A stretch of 64,000 bases of DNA from Amphiura filiformis (GCF_039555335.1 NC_092640.1:32047887-32111886); one strand, 5' to 3'; shown: positions 10,579 through 22,754, numbered from the stretch's first letter. A program made the numbers and translations. Notes: generated by a model from the letters alone, not told the origin.

Positions 10579-11650
10579 ATACCCAAAGTAATTCTTTCCA
10601 TGTCATGGGATCTGACAGGATGAACGGTTTACCACTTTATCATACAGCCGAAGGCAATACCATAAAAATTCGTATAAGCATATGTGCCTATTAACGAGTT
10701 GCTCGGACAAAAACGAACACAATGCTTATATACGTATTTTTACGCTATATGACTCAGATGTGTATCAGGTAGATCACGCATTGTTCAGTCCAGCTTTCCA
10801 GGAAGTGCCCTTCGCCTGAGACAATTGATTGTCAAATGCTGGAAGCATTGTTTGGCTATTGTATGGTAAATGAGTAGCTAAAACGTTGGTAAATCCAAAC
10901 GGATTCGAGTAGCCTAATGACTGAAAATTCTTCAAAATGTGAGAAATTTCAGGCATCTAAACGTTTATAGGCTACCTTCAAAGATGGCAATGGGATTTCT
11001 GTAACCTTTGGTACCAAGATCAAAACGCTAGTCACCTTGTAGTAGTAATATTGATCTATGAGCATGATGAGTATAGTGAGATAAAACTAGGGACTGACAA
11101 ATAAAATGATTTTGGAGAAAATAACGTTTTGTCTCGGCCACGCCCATTTCTGCAATAAGACTCCCGGGAAATGACTTCCATTTGGTGTTGTCAAATTCCT
11201 TTTATGATGAACGTGTTTTATTGATAAGAAGGTATAAATGAGTTAGCATTTCTTGAGAAACATGCTGAAAGAAGAAGTCATTAGGATCATAATAATGTCA
11301 AAATGTGATAACTCAAACATATCAATGACTTGGCACATATCTCTGTCATCAGGCTTTCATTTCATATAATGTATATAAGAGCTTTTCTTTAATATACTCA
11401 CGTGAACTGTCCTAGATTTCATATTATTTATCAATTGATTTGCTCTTTAATCGTTTGTTTAAAGCTTTAAACCTAAAAACAAATCGCCTTTATCAGTCCG
11501 GTCCACTCCGGGCTCCGGGACGCGACAAAATTACGGCATTGACGGAATCCCGTCAAAATCGTGTTGAGGGCGCCAGACAAAGGTCAACATTCCAAGTCTG
11601 AAACGGGATTCCGTCCAGCCATCGACGACGACATATCGTTGATCAGTGAT
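10579..11650. other. No gene seen
   Basis: Non-coding. A 60-residue minus-strand frame (10774-10956) has no recognisable domain. Confidence 0.45.
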
Positions 11651-11654
11651 GATA

Positions 11655-11990
11655 GGTGATGCCAACACCGCTGAGCCAACTGACGGCAGAACCCCGAAGA
11701 AGCAAATATTCGGTATAATTACCGAATAGGGTGCAACTTGCTAGACTTGAGTCCAGTTCTCGTTTACGGGGTTTAGGGTTAGGGGTTTTGGTTGGGGACT
11801 TGGGGTAGGCAGGTCTATAAGGTGATGCCAACACCGCTGAGCCAACTGACGGCAGAACCCCGAAGAAGCAAATCTCCAATTTCGGTACAATTACCGAATA
11901 GAGTGCAACTTGCTAGACTTGAGTCCAGTTCTCGCTTACGGAGTTTAGGGTTAGGGGTTTTGGTTGGGGTAGGGCAGTCTTGTAATAAAG
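11655..11990. repeat. Tandem duplication of ~168 bp with telomere-like core
   Basis: Two direct copies begin at 11655 and 11821, each starting 'ggtgatgccaacaccgctga'. Each contains 'ttcggta', 'gaatag', and a TTTAGGGTTAGGGG tract. The copies are very similar, but the second has a small 'ctccaat' insertion. An inverted copy of the 'tgcaccctattcggtaat' piece follows at 12002-12019. Confidence 0.85.
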
Positions 11991-12041
11991 ACTAGTAGAA
12001 TTGCACCCTATTCGGTAATCGCTCCCAAATTTCTATCTTAA

Positions 12042-12698
12042 GGGATCTAAAATGAGCGTTTATTGCGTTTCGACAGTATTTTTTGTGGGACATGAGAGCA
12101 CCTCGGACCTGTTGCATTCGTAATTGCATTCTGAATACGAAGCATGTCTTTCTGATATCAAATAATTTTCATTTTTTGAAAATCACAATATAATACAAAT
12201 TTTATGACAAATTATAAAAATTTGATATTTTTGATATATAACAGTCCTCGAAGTAAATTATATAAATCTAATGATATATTCTTAAAGTGTATGTAGCAGG
12301 GAGGAAAAGCCGACGGTCAAATGAAAATTTTGACCTTTCATATTGAAGATATGGATTTTTTCCCAAAAGACCTAATTTTTTTTGGTGTTTTGGGAAAAAA
12401 ATCCATATCTTCAATACGAAAGGTCAAAATTTTCAATTGATCGTCGGCTTTTCATCCCACCTACATACACTTTAAGTATAAATCATCAGATTTATAAAGT
12501 TTACTTCAAGTACTGTTAAATATCAAAAATATCAATTTTTAATGATTTGCCATAAAATGTGTATTAAATTGCGAATTTCAAAAAATCAAAATTATTTGAT
12601 ATCAGAATGACATTCTTCGTATTCAGAATGCAATTCGATATGTCTGATGTGCTCTGATGTCCCAAAATAAAACTGTCCAAACGTTCATACCCCAGCCC
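12042..12698. mobile_element. TTAA-flanked foldback element (GGG ends), copy 1
   Basis: 657 bp flanked by TTAA on both sides (12038-12041 and 12699-12702). The ends read GGGATCTAAAATGAGCG and, in reverse complement, GGGCTGGGGTATGAACG. Inside, the arms are long and imperfect, meeting near 12375. Close relatives lie at 33058-33719, and decayed partial copies at 44.9 and 61.8 kb. There is no transposase frame. TTAA duplication is the hallmark of piggyBac and Kolobok elements. Confidence 0.9.
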
Positions 12699-12702
12699 TT
12701 AA

Positions 12703-12983
12703 CAAAGGGCTACCATCAAATTGTTAACACGATTGGGGTGTCACTATGATGTATTTCATTTAATTGTTAAATATTATGTTTTATAGATCGAACATCTGGG
12801 CCTAGAAATTCGAGATTAATAGATTTTCTTTTTTCTTATACACTTTTCCCGAACGAAAAAGGGGGAAATGTACGGTACAATAGATTTTTGTATTTTCTTT
12901 AAAATTTTTGTGATGGTTGTTTTCCTTCTTCTTTTTTTTTTTTTTAACCCGTAACGTATTATTACGTTGGAGCACGGAGCAGG
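12703..12983. other. No gene seen
   Basis: AT-rich; contains a poly-T run at 12928-12945. Confidence 0.4.
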
Positions 12984-13170
12984 GAGCACGGTGGCCGCGC
13001 GGAACGGGCTCCGACTCATAATCGGAAGGTTGCGGGTTCGAGCCCCGGGCGACGCCATCGGGTTGTGTCCTTGAGTAAGGCACTTTATCTCGATTACTCC
13101 TCTCCACCCACGTTTTTTCATGTTCTGTTTTCTATCTAGATTGAGGCCTGTCATTTAAATATAGGCTAAG
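12984..13170 (+). mobile_element. tRNA-derived SINE, 5' part
   Basis: The head resembles a tRNA. It has box A-like 'tggccgcgcgg', an anticodon-like arm 'ccgactcataatcgg' (loop reading CAT) and box B 'ggttcgagccc'. The next part, 'ccttgagtaaggcactttat' and then 'ctcctctccaccca', is shared with the SINEs at 22.0 and 30.0-31.2 kb. The 3' half is missing. The mismatched acceptor and the SINE-type continuation rule out a functional tRNA gene. Confidence 0.82.
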
Positions 13171-14979
13171 CAGAAACGTGTATAACAATGCCCATCACTT
13201 CCGGTGTGGTTACCACAAATTTTTTTTTTTCAATCGTTTTTGTTCAATCTCAATTTGATGAAGAAACATGGGGGATGAGGCTATCGATCGGGTCAAGGAC
13301 CTTTAAGACAAGCTCTCTGAAACGCAGGCCGGATGGTGGCAATGTTGGATAAGGGGTTAACCAAGTTTAACAAATTAGTTTACATCAATGAATAACTGCG
13401 GCTATGTGAAAGGAAAACCAATGTCACGGTTTGTGCCTTTCAATACTCATCGTGATCATGTGACAGGAAGTGATTAGAATCACATGACAGGAAGTGACGA
13501 AACTAGTCTTATTTTACTTTGTATGTTGTTTAACTTTCAATACATGTATTACATATTTATATGAATGAAATAGTTTTGTGAGGAATTCTGGTTGGTTACA
13601 TTTGTATGATATCTGCCAAACATCCTGAGATAAGCGGATTTTATAAGTGTAACATTTGGTTAGGAATGTAACAGTACAGGCAGAAAAGAAAACATGCTCA
13701 ATATCCTGCCCTGACGATGTAATGAATGCCGGTTAAAACATATTATGATTAAGACTATCCGGCCGAGAATATACAGAGCTAGGGCTTGATAATGGCAAAA
13801 ACAAGGGAACAAAACAAGCAAACATGGTGAGGAATATCGCATTTTAATTGTTATTTGTTTTCATTTGTAAGATTTTGTGATTTTATGAATAGAACGCCCT
13901 AATCTTATACAACAATATTTAGTTTCCCATCAGGCGTGGTCCAGAAAATCAGCTTCGTGAGACAGGCTGGTACGATATACTGCAGTCACTGTCCGTTTTC
14001 CTATACACAATACACAGTGCTCTCACCATTGACGCGTGACCTCTACAAATGATGTATGTTGGAAGAATGGACACTTGCCTAGTTAACATCACTGTGTGAA
14101 AAATAACCAGCCAATATTTAATTTATTCTCCAAACTTCTAGCAAATATATTTCTCTAAAATGACCTAAAATTACAGCTAGGTTAGATGTTCAGAAATGGT
14201 CGCACTTTTGTAAAATATGAGTGAGGGCAAAGCATAGCTAGCTCATAGCTAGCCAACTCCCCGTGTTAATTGAATGGAGATTTGACCGAAAATATTGAGC
14301 TATATTGGTAACGGACCGCTCCGTTCTGAAGGATGCCACAAAAAAACGGTACAAGCTACATTTAAACTATTCTAAATAGGTTCTAGAAAATATAGTTTTG
14401 TAACATGTCCTAAATTTTTAGCTAATTTAGATGCTTGGAGAGGGTCGCACTTTTGTGTTTTAGGAAGGATATGTAAACGACAGATAACACCAAAAATATG
14501 AAGAAATTATTTCCAAACCGTGTAAAGTCAACAATCATTATGCTGCTCATTTTGAAGAATGCTGGTTAACAAAAAGCAGGTCATTGTCTCATTTCGTGTA
14601 CAAAGGTACACATACCATTGTTTCCTTTCGTTTCCTTTATAATCGGTTACCCAACTGAAGCTATAATACCAGCTTTATTGCGATGTCGCACATGTAAAAC
14701 AGACACTTGTGCACAACCAGAGAAGATCTGATTTAATCAGTTGAGCTGCTTCAATGAGTGTTATCTTGGTTTAATAGCTTTTAATGGGGTTTAAGTCCTG
14801 CAAAGGTCGAGATGAATTCTACTGTAGACATGACTGCATCATGAATGCAGTGGCCAGCAAAATATAAGGGACATTGTCTGATGATAAACACAGGTTGAAT
14901 GTCCGTATTATGAGTGTTTGGAACGTAGTCTCGTCAGCTAATATTTAAATTAATACCCATCGCAACAGTTACGTGTAGC
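13171..14979. other. No gene seen
   Basis: About 1.8 kb of non-coding DNA. Two CAGGAAGTG words (ETS-type motif) lie about 26 bp apart near 13464-13494. No exon or element ends were recognised. Confidence 0.45.
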
Positions 14980-15835
14980 ATTCATTGAGCTGGTCCTCCA
15001 GTTTCATAGCAATGGTCCCAGTTTCAGACCCATACAACAAAACACTTTCAAGTTTCAACGCAGGACTTGGGGAGCGTTACTTAATTGATCTTTCGAACTT
15101 TTCGAATTCTCAATTCTAGATCTTAATCAATTTATTGCAGGTATTAGATGCATGAGCATTCATACATCTGAAGTCATGAAGAAAATCTGGAACATGATCA
15201 GTGATAATACCCCGTATTAGAATTTCAATTCGGAGACATTTTTCAGTACTGACAACTCCATACTGCTTCTGCACTCTGCTCCCGGACTCTGCTACAGTGA
15301 TTCGGCTTTCGAATATCGTGGAGAAGGATCGCAGGATAGTGTCTTCTTTTTGTTCTTCAATGTGTAGCCCAGAACTGTGATAATATGAATGGTGTCAAAG
15401 TGGCACCTTGGCGGACGTCGGTTGGTATCTTGATGATCAATTTTCTCCATCCGGAGAGATGGCAATAGCTGAAGACACTAGGATCCCAAACATTATCATC
15501 TTTCAGGACACAGTTTGTTAACCCCAATATGCGTGTACACTCGTACAATGACCTTTAAACGAGTTTGCTGCACTGACAAAAACTCATACTCCATAATTTG
15601 AGGTCAAATTATGTGCTATGTTTGTTAATAAAGATGACTGAACTTTGTAATTGCTGATGAGATCATTTTAATTCATAGTGAGAATTGTCACTACCTTTGC
15701 AACACTCACAATGCAATGGTGTTTAGGAATACCATAATTATGCACGAAGAAAGGATGTCAAAACATGCGCTCACGATGAACCGAGTCAAATGCCTTAAAG
15801 AAGTCTATGAAAACCGGAATATATAACAATGTTGA
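14980..15835 (-). pseudogene. Decayed non-LTR retrotransposon reverse transcriptase
   Basis: Three pieces of a LINE-type reverse transcriptase occur in the correct order on the minus strand. The piece at ~15815-15770 reads FIDFFKAFDSVHR, the catalytic motif A with its first aspartate. The piece at ~15440-15400 reads DVRQGATLTPFIL, the RQG motif. The piece at ~15053-15001 reads LESVLLYGSETG, typical of the region after the catalytic core. They lie in different frames separated by stops, and no YADD box was found. The distance between the first two pieces is too long for the family because a short dispersed repeat (15497-15660) sits between them. It is a dead fragment with no intact gene. Confidence 0.8.
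15497..15660. repeat. Short dispersed repeat inside the reverse transcriptase
   Basis: This shares 'aaaactcatactc', 'ttgaggtcaaatt' and 'ttaaccccaata' in the same order with 22836-22985 and 52996-53205. Its presence in three unrelated contexts, and its splitting of the reverse transcriptase motifs, suggest an inserted element of about 150-200 bp. Its ends are not clear. Confidence 0.6.
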
Positions 15836-16154
15836 TTATAATTAGTGATGTTTCATTTAACGATTTAACAATGCCTCAAAATCTGACACAGCTAGTCTCT
15901 TTACATTGTAAGTCAAAAGACTACAAAGATCGAATTTTGAGAAATGTGACCCAACACGACAAATTGAGGCAGATGTCGGACTGATTTACTTAGAATACCG
16001 CCATACTTCGCCTTCTCATGTCACAGCTTTGACTTTTATTCTTCCTGTTCTTGGTTTTGTTATAACGGAACAGAGCCCTTGCATCGGGGAATCGGAATTT
16101 CCAATTTCTGATTTCTCGACCCAAGAGCTAAGAGCAAAATTGTGCACATAATTT
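15836..16154. other. No gene seen
   Basis: Nothing recognised. Confidence 0.4.
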
Positions 16155-16290
16155 ATGGAGGCACGGTGGTGCAGCAGTAAAGGCTCTATACCTCGAGCCT
16201 CGGCGGTGCCACCGTGTTATGCATTAGAGCAAGGCGCTTTAACTCACTTGCCTCTCTCCACCCAGGGGTGAAATGGGGAGCTGTTAGGAA
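16155..16290 (+). mobile_element. SINE fragment
   Basis: Contains 'ggcacggtggtgcagcagt' (tRNA-like head), 'agcaaggcgctttaactc' and 'cctctctccacccaggggt'. These match in order the head and middle of the SINE at 13.0 kb, at low identity. No 3' part is present. Confidence 0.6.
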
Positions 16291-18015
16291 TATTGTCCAA
16301 ACGGTATGAGCATGGGCATTGTATGGCAGCTGACATATTCTAATGACAGCGCTTTGATAAATGTGAAATGTCAACATTTATTTATCTTTTAATTTCTTGG
16401 GGTGGCCTTTATTTTATTTTCTATTTTTCTTCAATTGTGATTCTTTCTTTTTCCATACAGGCTAGCATGCGTATATACACTATATGAATTGGCTTGAGCA
16501 GTTTGTTTGAGACTGGTTCCACCAGGACACACGTGTCCTTCTACCCGGACCGACTGGATAAACAATAATTCTGATATGCAGCAAATAATGCTGCAATCTT
16601 TCATCGTATATCGTATATATTGACCAGCAAAAGAAAATGTTCTGTCCCTCCATCGCATTGACATTATAGAGTTCATGTTAAATTAATGTTTGATAGGTCG
16701 AAGTATCCAAGGACCCATAAATACAACATTAGATCGGAAACGGATCATATTAAGCTTCCTAAGAAGATCTAATCAGAAGCGATAGGCACAGGTTGGCATC
16801 TTAGATATCAATTTATAGTTCGACAAAATTAATGTAAGATGTAACATGAAACATTCACTGAACTTTCTACAATACATATAAGGAATGACCTGAACCCTCG
16901 AAGTTGCTAATATTAAAGAAAAGTCAAATGGAGCAAGGCGCGAAGCGTACAACAATTTGGCAGACAAGTTTATTTGCAATTTATACCACAATATTATACA
17001 ATTTCTCATCATCTAAGATCATATTTAGCGAGACTAATCCCCGCGGGAGCCATGATGATGTCATCGGATACATGAGATATCGCAATATAAAAGCCAATCC
17101 CTGATTGGACAGACAATTATTAACAACATTTCGTTATGCTAATGATGTCAACAGATATGTCTCGATTTAACCCAATCGCAGATTGGTCAGGTTATTTACG
17201 ACACTCGCTATGCACGTAAGAACATGAACTGACGCGATCAAAGCCAATTGCTGATTGGTTAGTCCATTTCACATTATTTCATGCTTTAGATACAACATAG
17301 AACCATGAACATGATGACATTCTGACCCTATTTTCAACTTAAATAACCCTCTCCACACGGGGTTCGACTGCAGACGACAAGATCTAAATTTCTTTAAAAA
17401 TTCAAAAATGTCAGAATAGTACATTTTCATGACTGCATTTGGAATCCGGCATGAAAAATGCTTTAAAATAAGTACAAACAAGCCTTGTATTGGTTCAATG
17501 GTTTTTAAGATAGCTCTTGATATTTTATGAAAATATCACAAAACTTGAACATTTTATGTTGCACCCTATGGCTAGTACGCTAAGCACTAATACATTATGG
17601 AAGCCATGTGCTACTTACATTTCCTCCTCATCGCCACTTGACCTTGAAACAACATTACAACATGAAAACGATGGTACTTGTGACACATGTTTCAATTCTT
17701 ATGGAAGTCCTAAACGGTGATCGAAGATCGATGGATTGTTAAGGGGTGTGGCCAGATCAACAGCCTCACCTCCCCACACATCCTATCAAAATAAAGAATT
17801 TGGCATCAGATGGATATCCAAAGATAACAATTTACATTTTTACAAATAGATGTTTACCAAAAAAGTGGTCGCCTCATCCCCCATAGTGGTTACCGCCCGT
17901 ACTGTATACAATGGGCCGTCGTGAAACAGGTTTGTTAGTATCAAAACCGCTTGTTTTTGATACAGGTCTAAAAGTGAGGTATTCATTAATGTATACGAAT
18001 ATGCCTACTTTTATA
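16291..18015. other. No gene seen; three CCAAT palindromes
   Basis: Non-coding. Three copies of CCAAT(5 nt)ATTGG lie at 17094, 17172 and 17244, spaced 78 and 72 bp apart. The open frames at 16431, 16773, 16904 and 17269 have no recognisable domain. Confidence 0.45.
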
Positions 18016-19026
18016 CACTACGCAAAAAAAGTTTCTTTATGGTTAGGAAATTTACCCACTATTAAAATCTAGCGACTAATTTTGTACGTTTGCTAAATAA
18101 TCGCATGCGGGTGATTGTCCTGCGCATTTTGACACCTCAATCACTACTCTACGACACTCCTGAGAAAAGATATGAATGTTTAAGTAACACGAGGTCGAAA
18201 AATGAAAATTGCAAAAAGGCCTATTCAAATTTCCAGCATAAAAGAACACAAAAAACAACAAACATGCAGATAACATTGTTTGTTTAATTACTCAGCACAT
18301 TTCAGGCATCATACTGCCGCTTCCAACTTCACTTGAGATTAATGTCTTTCTTTACCCGTCTTTCAATACTTTGTGTGTCCACCGTTGGCTTCCCTTACAG
18401 CAGCCACGCGGCGTCTCATGCTCCTAATGAGGCGTCGAATGTTACCTTGCTCAACCCCGTTCCACTCGTTGATAACGATGCGACGCAATCCCACCAGAGT
18501 TGTATCTGCCTTTATCTTCTTGTTGACTCGTCTCTTGTGTTGATGACACAGTTTCTCCATGGGGTTAAGATCAAGGCTTCTGGAGGGCCACTCAAGTGTC
18601 TCAATTCCTTCTGCTTCCAGGAATGCAGCTGTAATTATGACCTGTTTTGAATCCCTTTTCCAAATCCATCTCTCAAAACGTAAATGTCTTAGTACCCATT
18701 CACCTTTGTCTTTGATCATTCATCTGCACAATAAGCAAATGATTATCCAACATGCATCAATTAAAATGCTTTAAATTAAAATTAAAAAGACGGGAATAAT
18801 CAGCTCTAAAACCATTGAATAGGCTTCCTTGCAATTTTCAGTTTTCGACCTCGTGTTACTTAAACATTCATATCTTTTCTCAGGAGTGACGTAGGGTAGT
18901 GATTGAGGTGTCAAAATGCGCAGGGCAATCTCCCGCATGCGATTATTTAGTAAACGTACAAAATTGGTCGCTAGATTTTAATAGTGGGTAAATTTCCTAA
19001 CCATAAAGAAACTTTTTTGCGTAGTT
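18016..19026 (-). mobile_element. Tc1-like transposon with 212-bp inverted ends, internally deleted
   Basis: The ends 'cactacgcaaaaaaagtttc' and its complement are flanked by TA on both sides (18014-18015, 19027-19028), the Tc1/mariner target. The inverted repeats run 18016-18228 and 18815-19026 with few differences. Between them is only the C-terminal part of a transposase on the minus strand. At 1,011 bp it is shorter than a full Tc1 element (~1.6 kb), so most of the gene has been lost. Confidence 0.92.
18363..18719 (-). pseudogene. Tc1-like transposase, C-terminal fragment
   Basis: A 118-residue open frame matches the end of Tc1-family transposases. It has the segment LEWPSRSLDLNPMEKL, which holds the third catalytic acid (the Glu of DD34E), then KRRV, WNGVEQGNIRRLIRSM and the terminal ANGGHTKY. 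The family protein is about 340 residues. The N-terminal DNA-binding region and the first two catalytic aspartates are absent here, so it cannot transpose itself. In the enzyme the domain performs cut-and-paste cleavage at the inverted ends. The frame's nominal start methionine is just the first in-frame ATG. The frame ends at the natural C terminus, and the stop is genuine. Both flanks are the element's own inverted repeats. Confidence 0.9.
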
Positions 19027-19349
19027 TATAAGCTGCATTTCAAAAGTAATGAGTAATAACCGTCTGATATATGAGTGAGATATAGAACAAGCTAAGCTAG
19101 TGAAGTTCAACAAGTTCCAATGCAACTTCAGCCCCACATATTGTACTGCTATATCACTGGTGTGGCTGAAGGTATTTGAGTGTATGGATTCATTTACGGT
19201 ATGCTGCTTTATAGTTTGAGGGTTTTTTTTGGTCTTGCGGAGATTTGAGCACGGGACCTCTCGCACCAATGTGCCAGCTGTTTTAGTTCTCAAAATAATG
19301 AACTTCCTTCACTATGAGATGAAGCATTATTCGATTGCTACAGACTGAA
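19027..19349. other. No gene; possible decayed SINE head on minus strand
   Basis: At 19240-19285 the minus strand resembles a tRNA-like box B region ('gtgctcaaatctc'). This is too degenerate to call firmly. Confidence 0.3.
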
Positions 19350-19905
19350 CGGTTCAACGACACGCGTCAAAAAAAATCTCCGAACAAAGCAAATGTCATT
19401 TGAGTGGTAAGGGAGAACCGAATATCAAAACTGAAGTGGACGTGGTGGAGAGCCGAACATTTAAAGCAACGAAACAAAGACTGCAGCGGAAAACTAAGAA
19501 TCGCTGCGGAGAAACAAAATCGTAACTTCTGTCACGGCGGAAAAACGGCCCGGAAAATGTCGGACCAAAGTTTGTTCGGCTTATTACAGCGCGCGTCAAT
19601 AAAGACCGAACTCACGCTCGCGTAAATTCACATAAGCGTGCGTCACACATTACGCGACGCACAACTAGCGTAAGTGCTACGGCCAACTGCGTACACGCCA
19701 TTCTATATCAATACACGGTTTTATGCATACCGCGGAAACATGGCATGTTGCCTCAGGGGATCGACGCTAAGTCAGGTACCGCGTGAGCAAACTCAAAAAT
19801 AGCGCAAACAGCGCGAGCGTACACAACAGAAACTTCGCGCGTAAGATAAGCGATGTCGCCAGGTATGTACGCTGTACCGGCGTCAGCTGAATTCGAGTAC
19901 GCTTA
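19350..19905. other. CpG-dense island without recognised gene
   Basis: About 550 bp with many CpG dinucleotides (for example 'cgcgacgcac', 'gcgcgcgtc', 'ctcgcgtaa'), unlike the AT-rich flanks. A 73-residue plus-strand frame (19404-19625) lies in it but shows no known domain. It could be a promoter-type island or a GC-rich repeat. Neither reading is proven by the sequence. Confidence 0.45.
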
Positions 19906-21892
19906 GAGGGCACAGGCATTGAAAATTCCAATCTGTGTATTAATAATCTAAGGTTTTATGTCTTATTTTTTCGCCTTAAACTTTAGAAAAAGTAGTAGCC
20001 TTCAAACATCAAAAGTATTACAACCTCTTTCAGTATCTACTCTAAAAAATGGGCGGCATTAAGGGGTGAATATGGTGAATGGGGAGCTCACGTAATGCTG
20101 ATGATCCTCGCTATGATATCAGGAACTCGGCAGACAATGTGGGTCAGGTATATAGTACAATGCATGACAATATAATAAGGTGATGATATATAGGGTAATT
20201 TGTTGCATTCCTGACTCCATTACCTGCCTCACATACCTATATCTCCGCTAATGTATATATCCTTTCCGACTAGGAATCTATATGGGTTTCTGTAAATCCT
20301 GTTCTGATTTTGTATGCACATGCAGACCTGTAACATGCATAGGTCATTGAAGATGAGTTACAACATATGCTTGGCATTGCGATGGTTCAGTGTCTTTTGA
20401 TAAACTACTGATCCATGTTACAGCGTATCTAGGGTATCTTTCATTCTTCTATGGTACCTGAGATCATGGAGATACATGAGTCTGAGGCCTGGGTCTGAGG
20501 AAAGAGTGAGTGGGTGGCAACAGACTGTCTTTTTCTCTCTTAAGGAAGCAAAAATATAACTCAAATTATTATATAGGGCTATAACAACACCAGTATCAGT
20601 AACATCTAACCTAATAATATTATGATATAGTTTGAATAGCTTGATCACATTATTGTTGTCTTCTTGATGTTCCCAACGATATTATTACGTTACATTGCGC
20701 AGTAGCATGTTGCATATTATATTACAGTGCTCGATAGTTATAGCAACATTTTGGAGAAAAATATGCTTTTTTAGAGAGGAAATTCTGTGAATTACCCCTC
20801 CTTAAAACCCTTAAACACAAACCCTAACCTAAACCAAACCACAGTGGGAGAGAATAATATATTGCTATGCCGGGTTTGTTCATAATATGAAACTAAAAGA
20901 TGAAGAAACTGTTGAAGAATGCCAATCATGTATTTTCACATGACAATAGCAAGGAGTAGAAAAGAAAAACATATTTGTGGACTCCTGTATCTTGTAGATA
21001 AGATTCTGGACAGTCCACAAACCCATGCATCTGATTTCCCTGTGCGATATTGCAATGCTATAGGTATTATAGTTTCAGTTGAATGCACCATTACTAAGCA
21101 AACGCACAGTAATAATACTGTGTGAGCCTTTGCTTCCCAAATGAGAACAATAGTCTGCATATTGTTATGCAGCATTGTTATGGTAAATAATAGCTTGTAT
21201 AAGAGGGTACAACTCATTGTTGCTAATGTCAAACTTGTCAAGGTAATTGTGTTTGTATCGCACAAGTAAATGAGACACATGGGGTTGTGGACTTAACGCG
21301 GTTTGGAAATAAGCTCTTCATATATGAATGTTATGTAAGTGTTATGTAGACGTGTAGACATAATCTGGAAATACATTACATCTAATGTTGACTTTCTTGT
21401 ACCATTCGTTCCTCTTTATGTAATAACCCTACGGTGAAATAATTTGACTAAATATGATGTTTCCACTTTTTAACTTTTTGACCCTTTAAAAGCAACAGAC
21501 ACCCACTATATAAGTGTCCGGGGCGTGCGATAGGGGGTAAACTTGTACAGTTTACAAGCCCCAGGCGTTAGAAATTGATAGAGGAAGATGGCATGTTTGC
21601 TAACGGAAGTAATGGTAGAAGGTAGAGCACCTCTTAGGGGATGTTCTACCTGTAACTTGTTATCTTTGGACATCCTTAAAATTTGCAGTCAATTATTAAT
21701 TAAGTAATTAAACGGTTCAAATTATATAGAGACCTTTTTTCCAGATTTAATGTAAAGAAAACTATGGATTTGGATTCTTATCAAGAGGGACTATACAAAA
21801 GTAATGCCAACCCAATTAAATAAAACGGTGGTATCAACAAATATGGTGCAAGACATATGGTAAACATGGTAAAGTTATGAAAGAGGCGAACC
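19906..21892. other. No gene seen
   Basis: About 2 kb of non-coding sequence. A short telomere-like stretch 'aaaccctaacctaaacc' is at ~20818. The 114-residue minus-strand frame at 20936-21280 is unrecognised and rich in Leu, Thr and Cys, with no motif. Confidence 0.45.
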
Positions 21893-22180
21893 TGTATTAA
21901 ACAGTGAACGGAGCTCTGAGTGTCCATCTCTCTTTCAACGGCGATTGTGCCAGACTCCTCCATGTAATGTTGCAGTGATGATCGCTAGCTACACCTACTT
22001 CACAGCGAGTCGGTTTATACCGCCCCATCATTAAAGAATGCCGGTAGCCATTTATACACCTGGGTAGAGAGGAGAAGTTGAGGTAAAGCACCTTACGACG
22101 TATGACCACGGCGAGGCTCGAACCCATAACCTCACGATCATGAAGCCTGTGCTCTACCGCTAGTCCCCACATGCCCAAAA
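21893..22180 (-). mobile_element. tRNA-derived SINE, near full length
   Basis: On the minus strand, a tRNA-like head ('tagcggtagagcac', then box B 'gggttcgagcctc') is followed by 'aaggtgctttacctc' and 'ctctctacccaggtgtataa'. The body ends with 'gcacaatcgccgttgaaaga' and the 'cactgtttaatacaggttcg' tail. The order is the same as in the interrupted copy at 29962-31185. It ends near the 60-residue minus-strand frame at 21781-21963, which it largely explains. Confidence 0.85.
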
Positions 22181-22250
22181 CCACAAATCCTAGATTCTAG
22201 GGTATGTAATAAAATATATACTGCCTTCTTAATTCGGAGACAGATTACTA

Positions 22251-22754
22251 CAGGGTGTCCCTGAAAGAAATGTACCGTCGGTAACTGAATTGTTTGGGTA
22301 TTTTAACGCATAAATCAAAAAATAACTAAATAACCGATGTGGTTGAGGAATATAACAGTTATCTCATACTTTTTGAATTTTGACAATTGACCTCTCCGTT
22401 TTTTAAATAAAAGAATTTTACAAAACTACCTCAATTTCAACCCGTTCCACGGAATCAAATATCTGTCAATGACAACAAACGCCTCATGCGCTGATGATGC
22501 GCAGTGATAAACTGATAAGCACTCCGAATTCAGATCATCGATTGATATTTGAATCCGTGGAAAGGTTTGAAAATGAGGGAGATTCGTAAAATTCTTATAT
22601 TTCAAGAACGGTGTGGTCAATTGTCAAAATTCAAATAGTATGTGATAGCGGATTTCCTCCTCAACCATACCATTCATTTAGTTATGTTTTGTTGTAATGT
22701 TAAATACTAAAACAATTAATTTTCTGACGAAACAGTTCTTTCAGGGACATTCTG
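22251..22754. mobile_element. Foldback MITE with CAGGGTGTCCCTGAAAG ends
   Basis: 504 bp. The left end 'cagggtgtccctgaaagaa' pairs with the right end 'ttctttcagggacattctg'. The arms continue through 'aattttgacaattgacc' and 'caaatatc'. A TA precedes the left end, but no TA follows the right end, so the presumed TA duplication has decayed. The ends resemble mariner-type ends. There is no coding capacity. Confidence 0.82.

Noticed and set aside
12984-13060. tRNA-Met-like cloverleaf (CAT in the loop)
   Set aside because: The acceptor does not pair well, and SINE body sequence follows directly. The relative at 29962 has the same SINE continuation.
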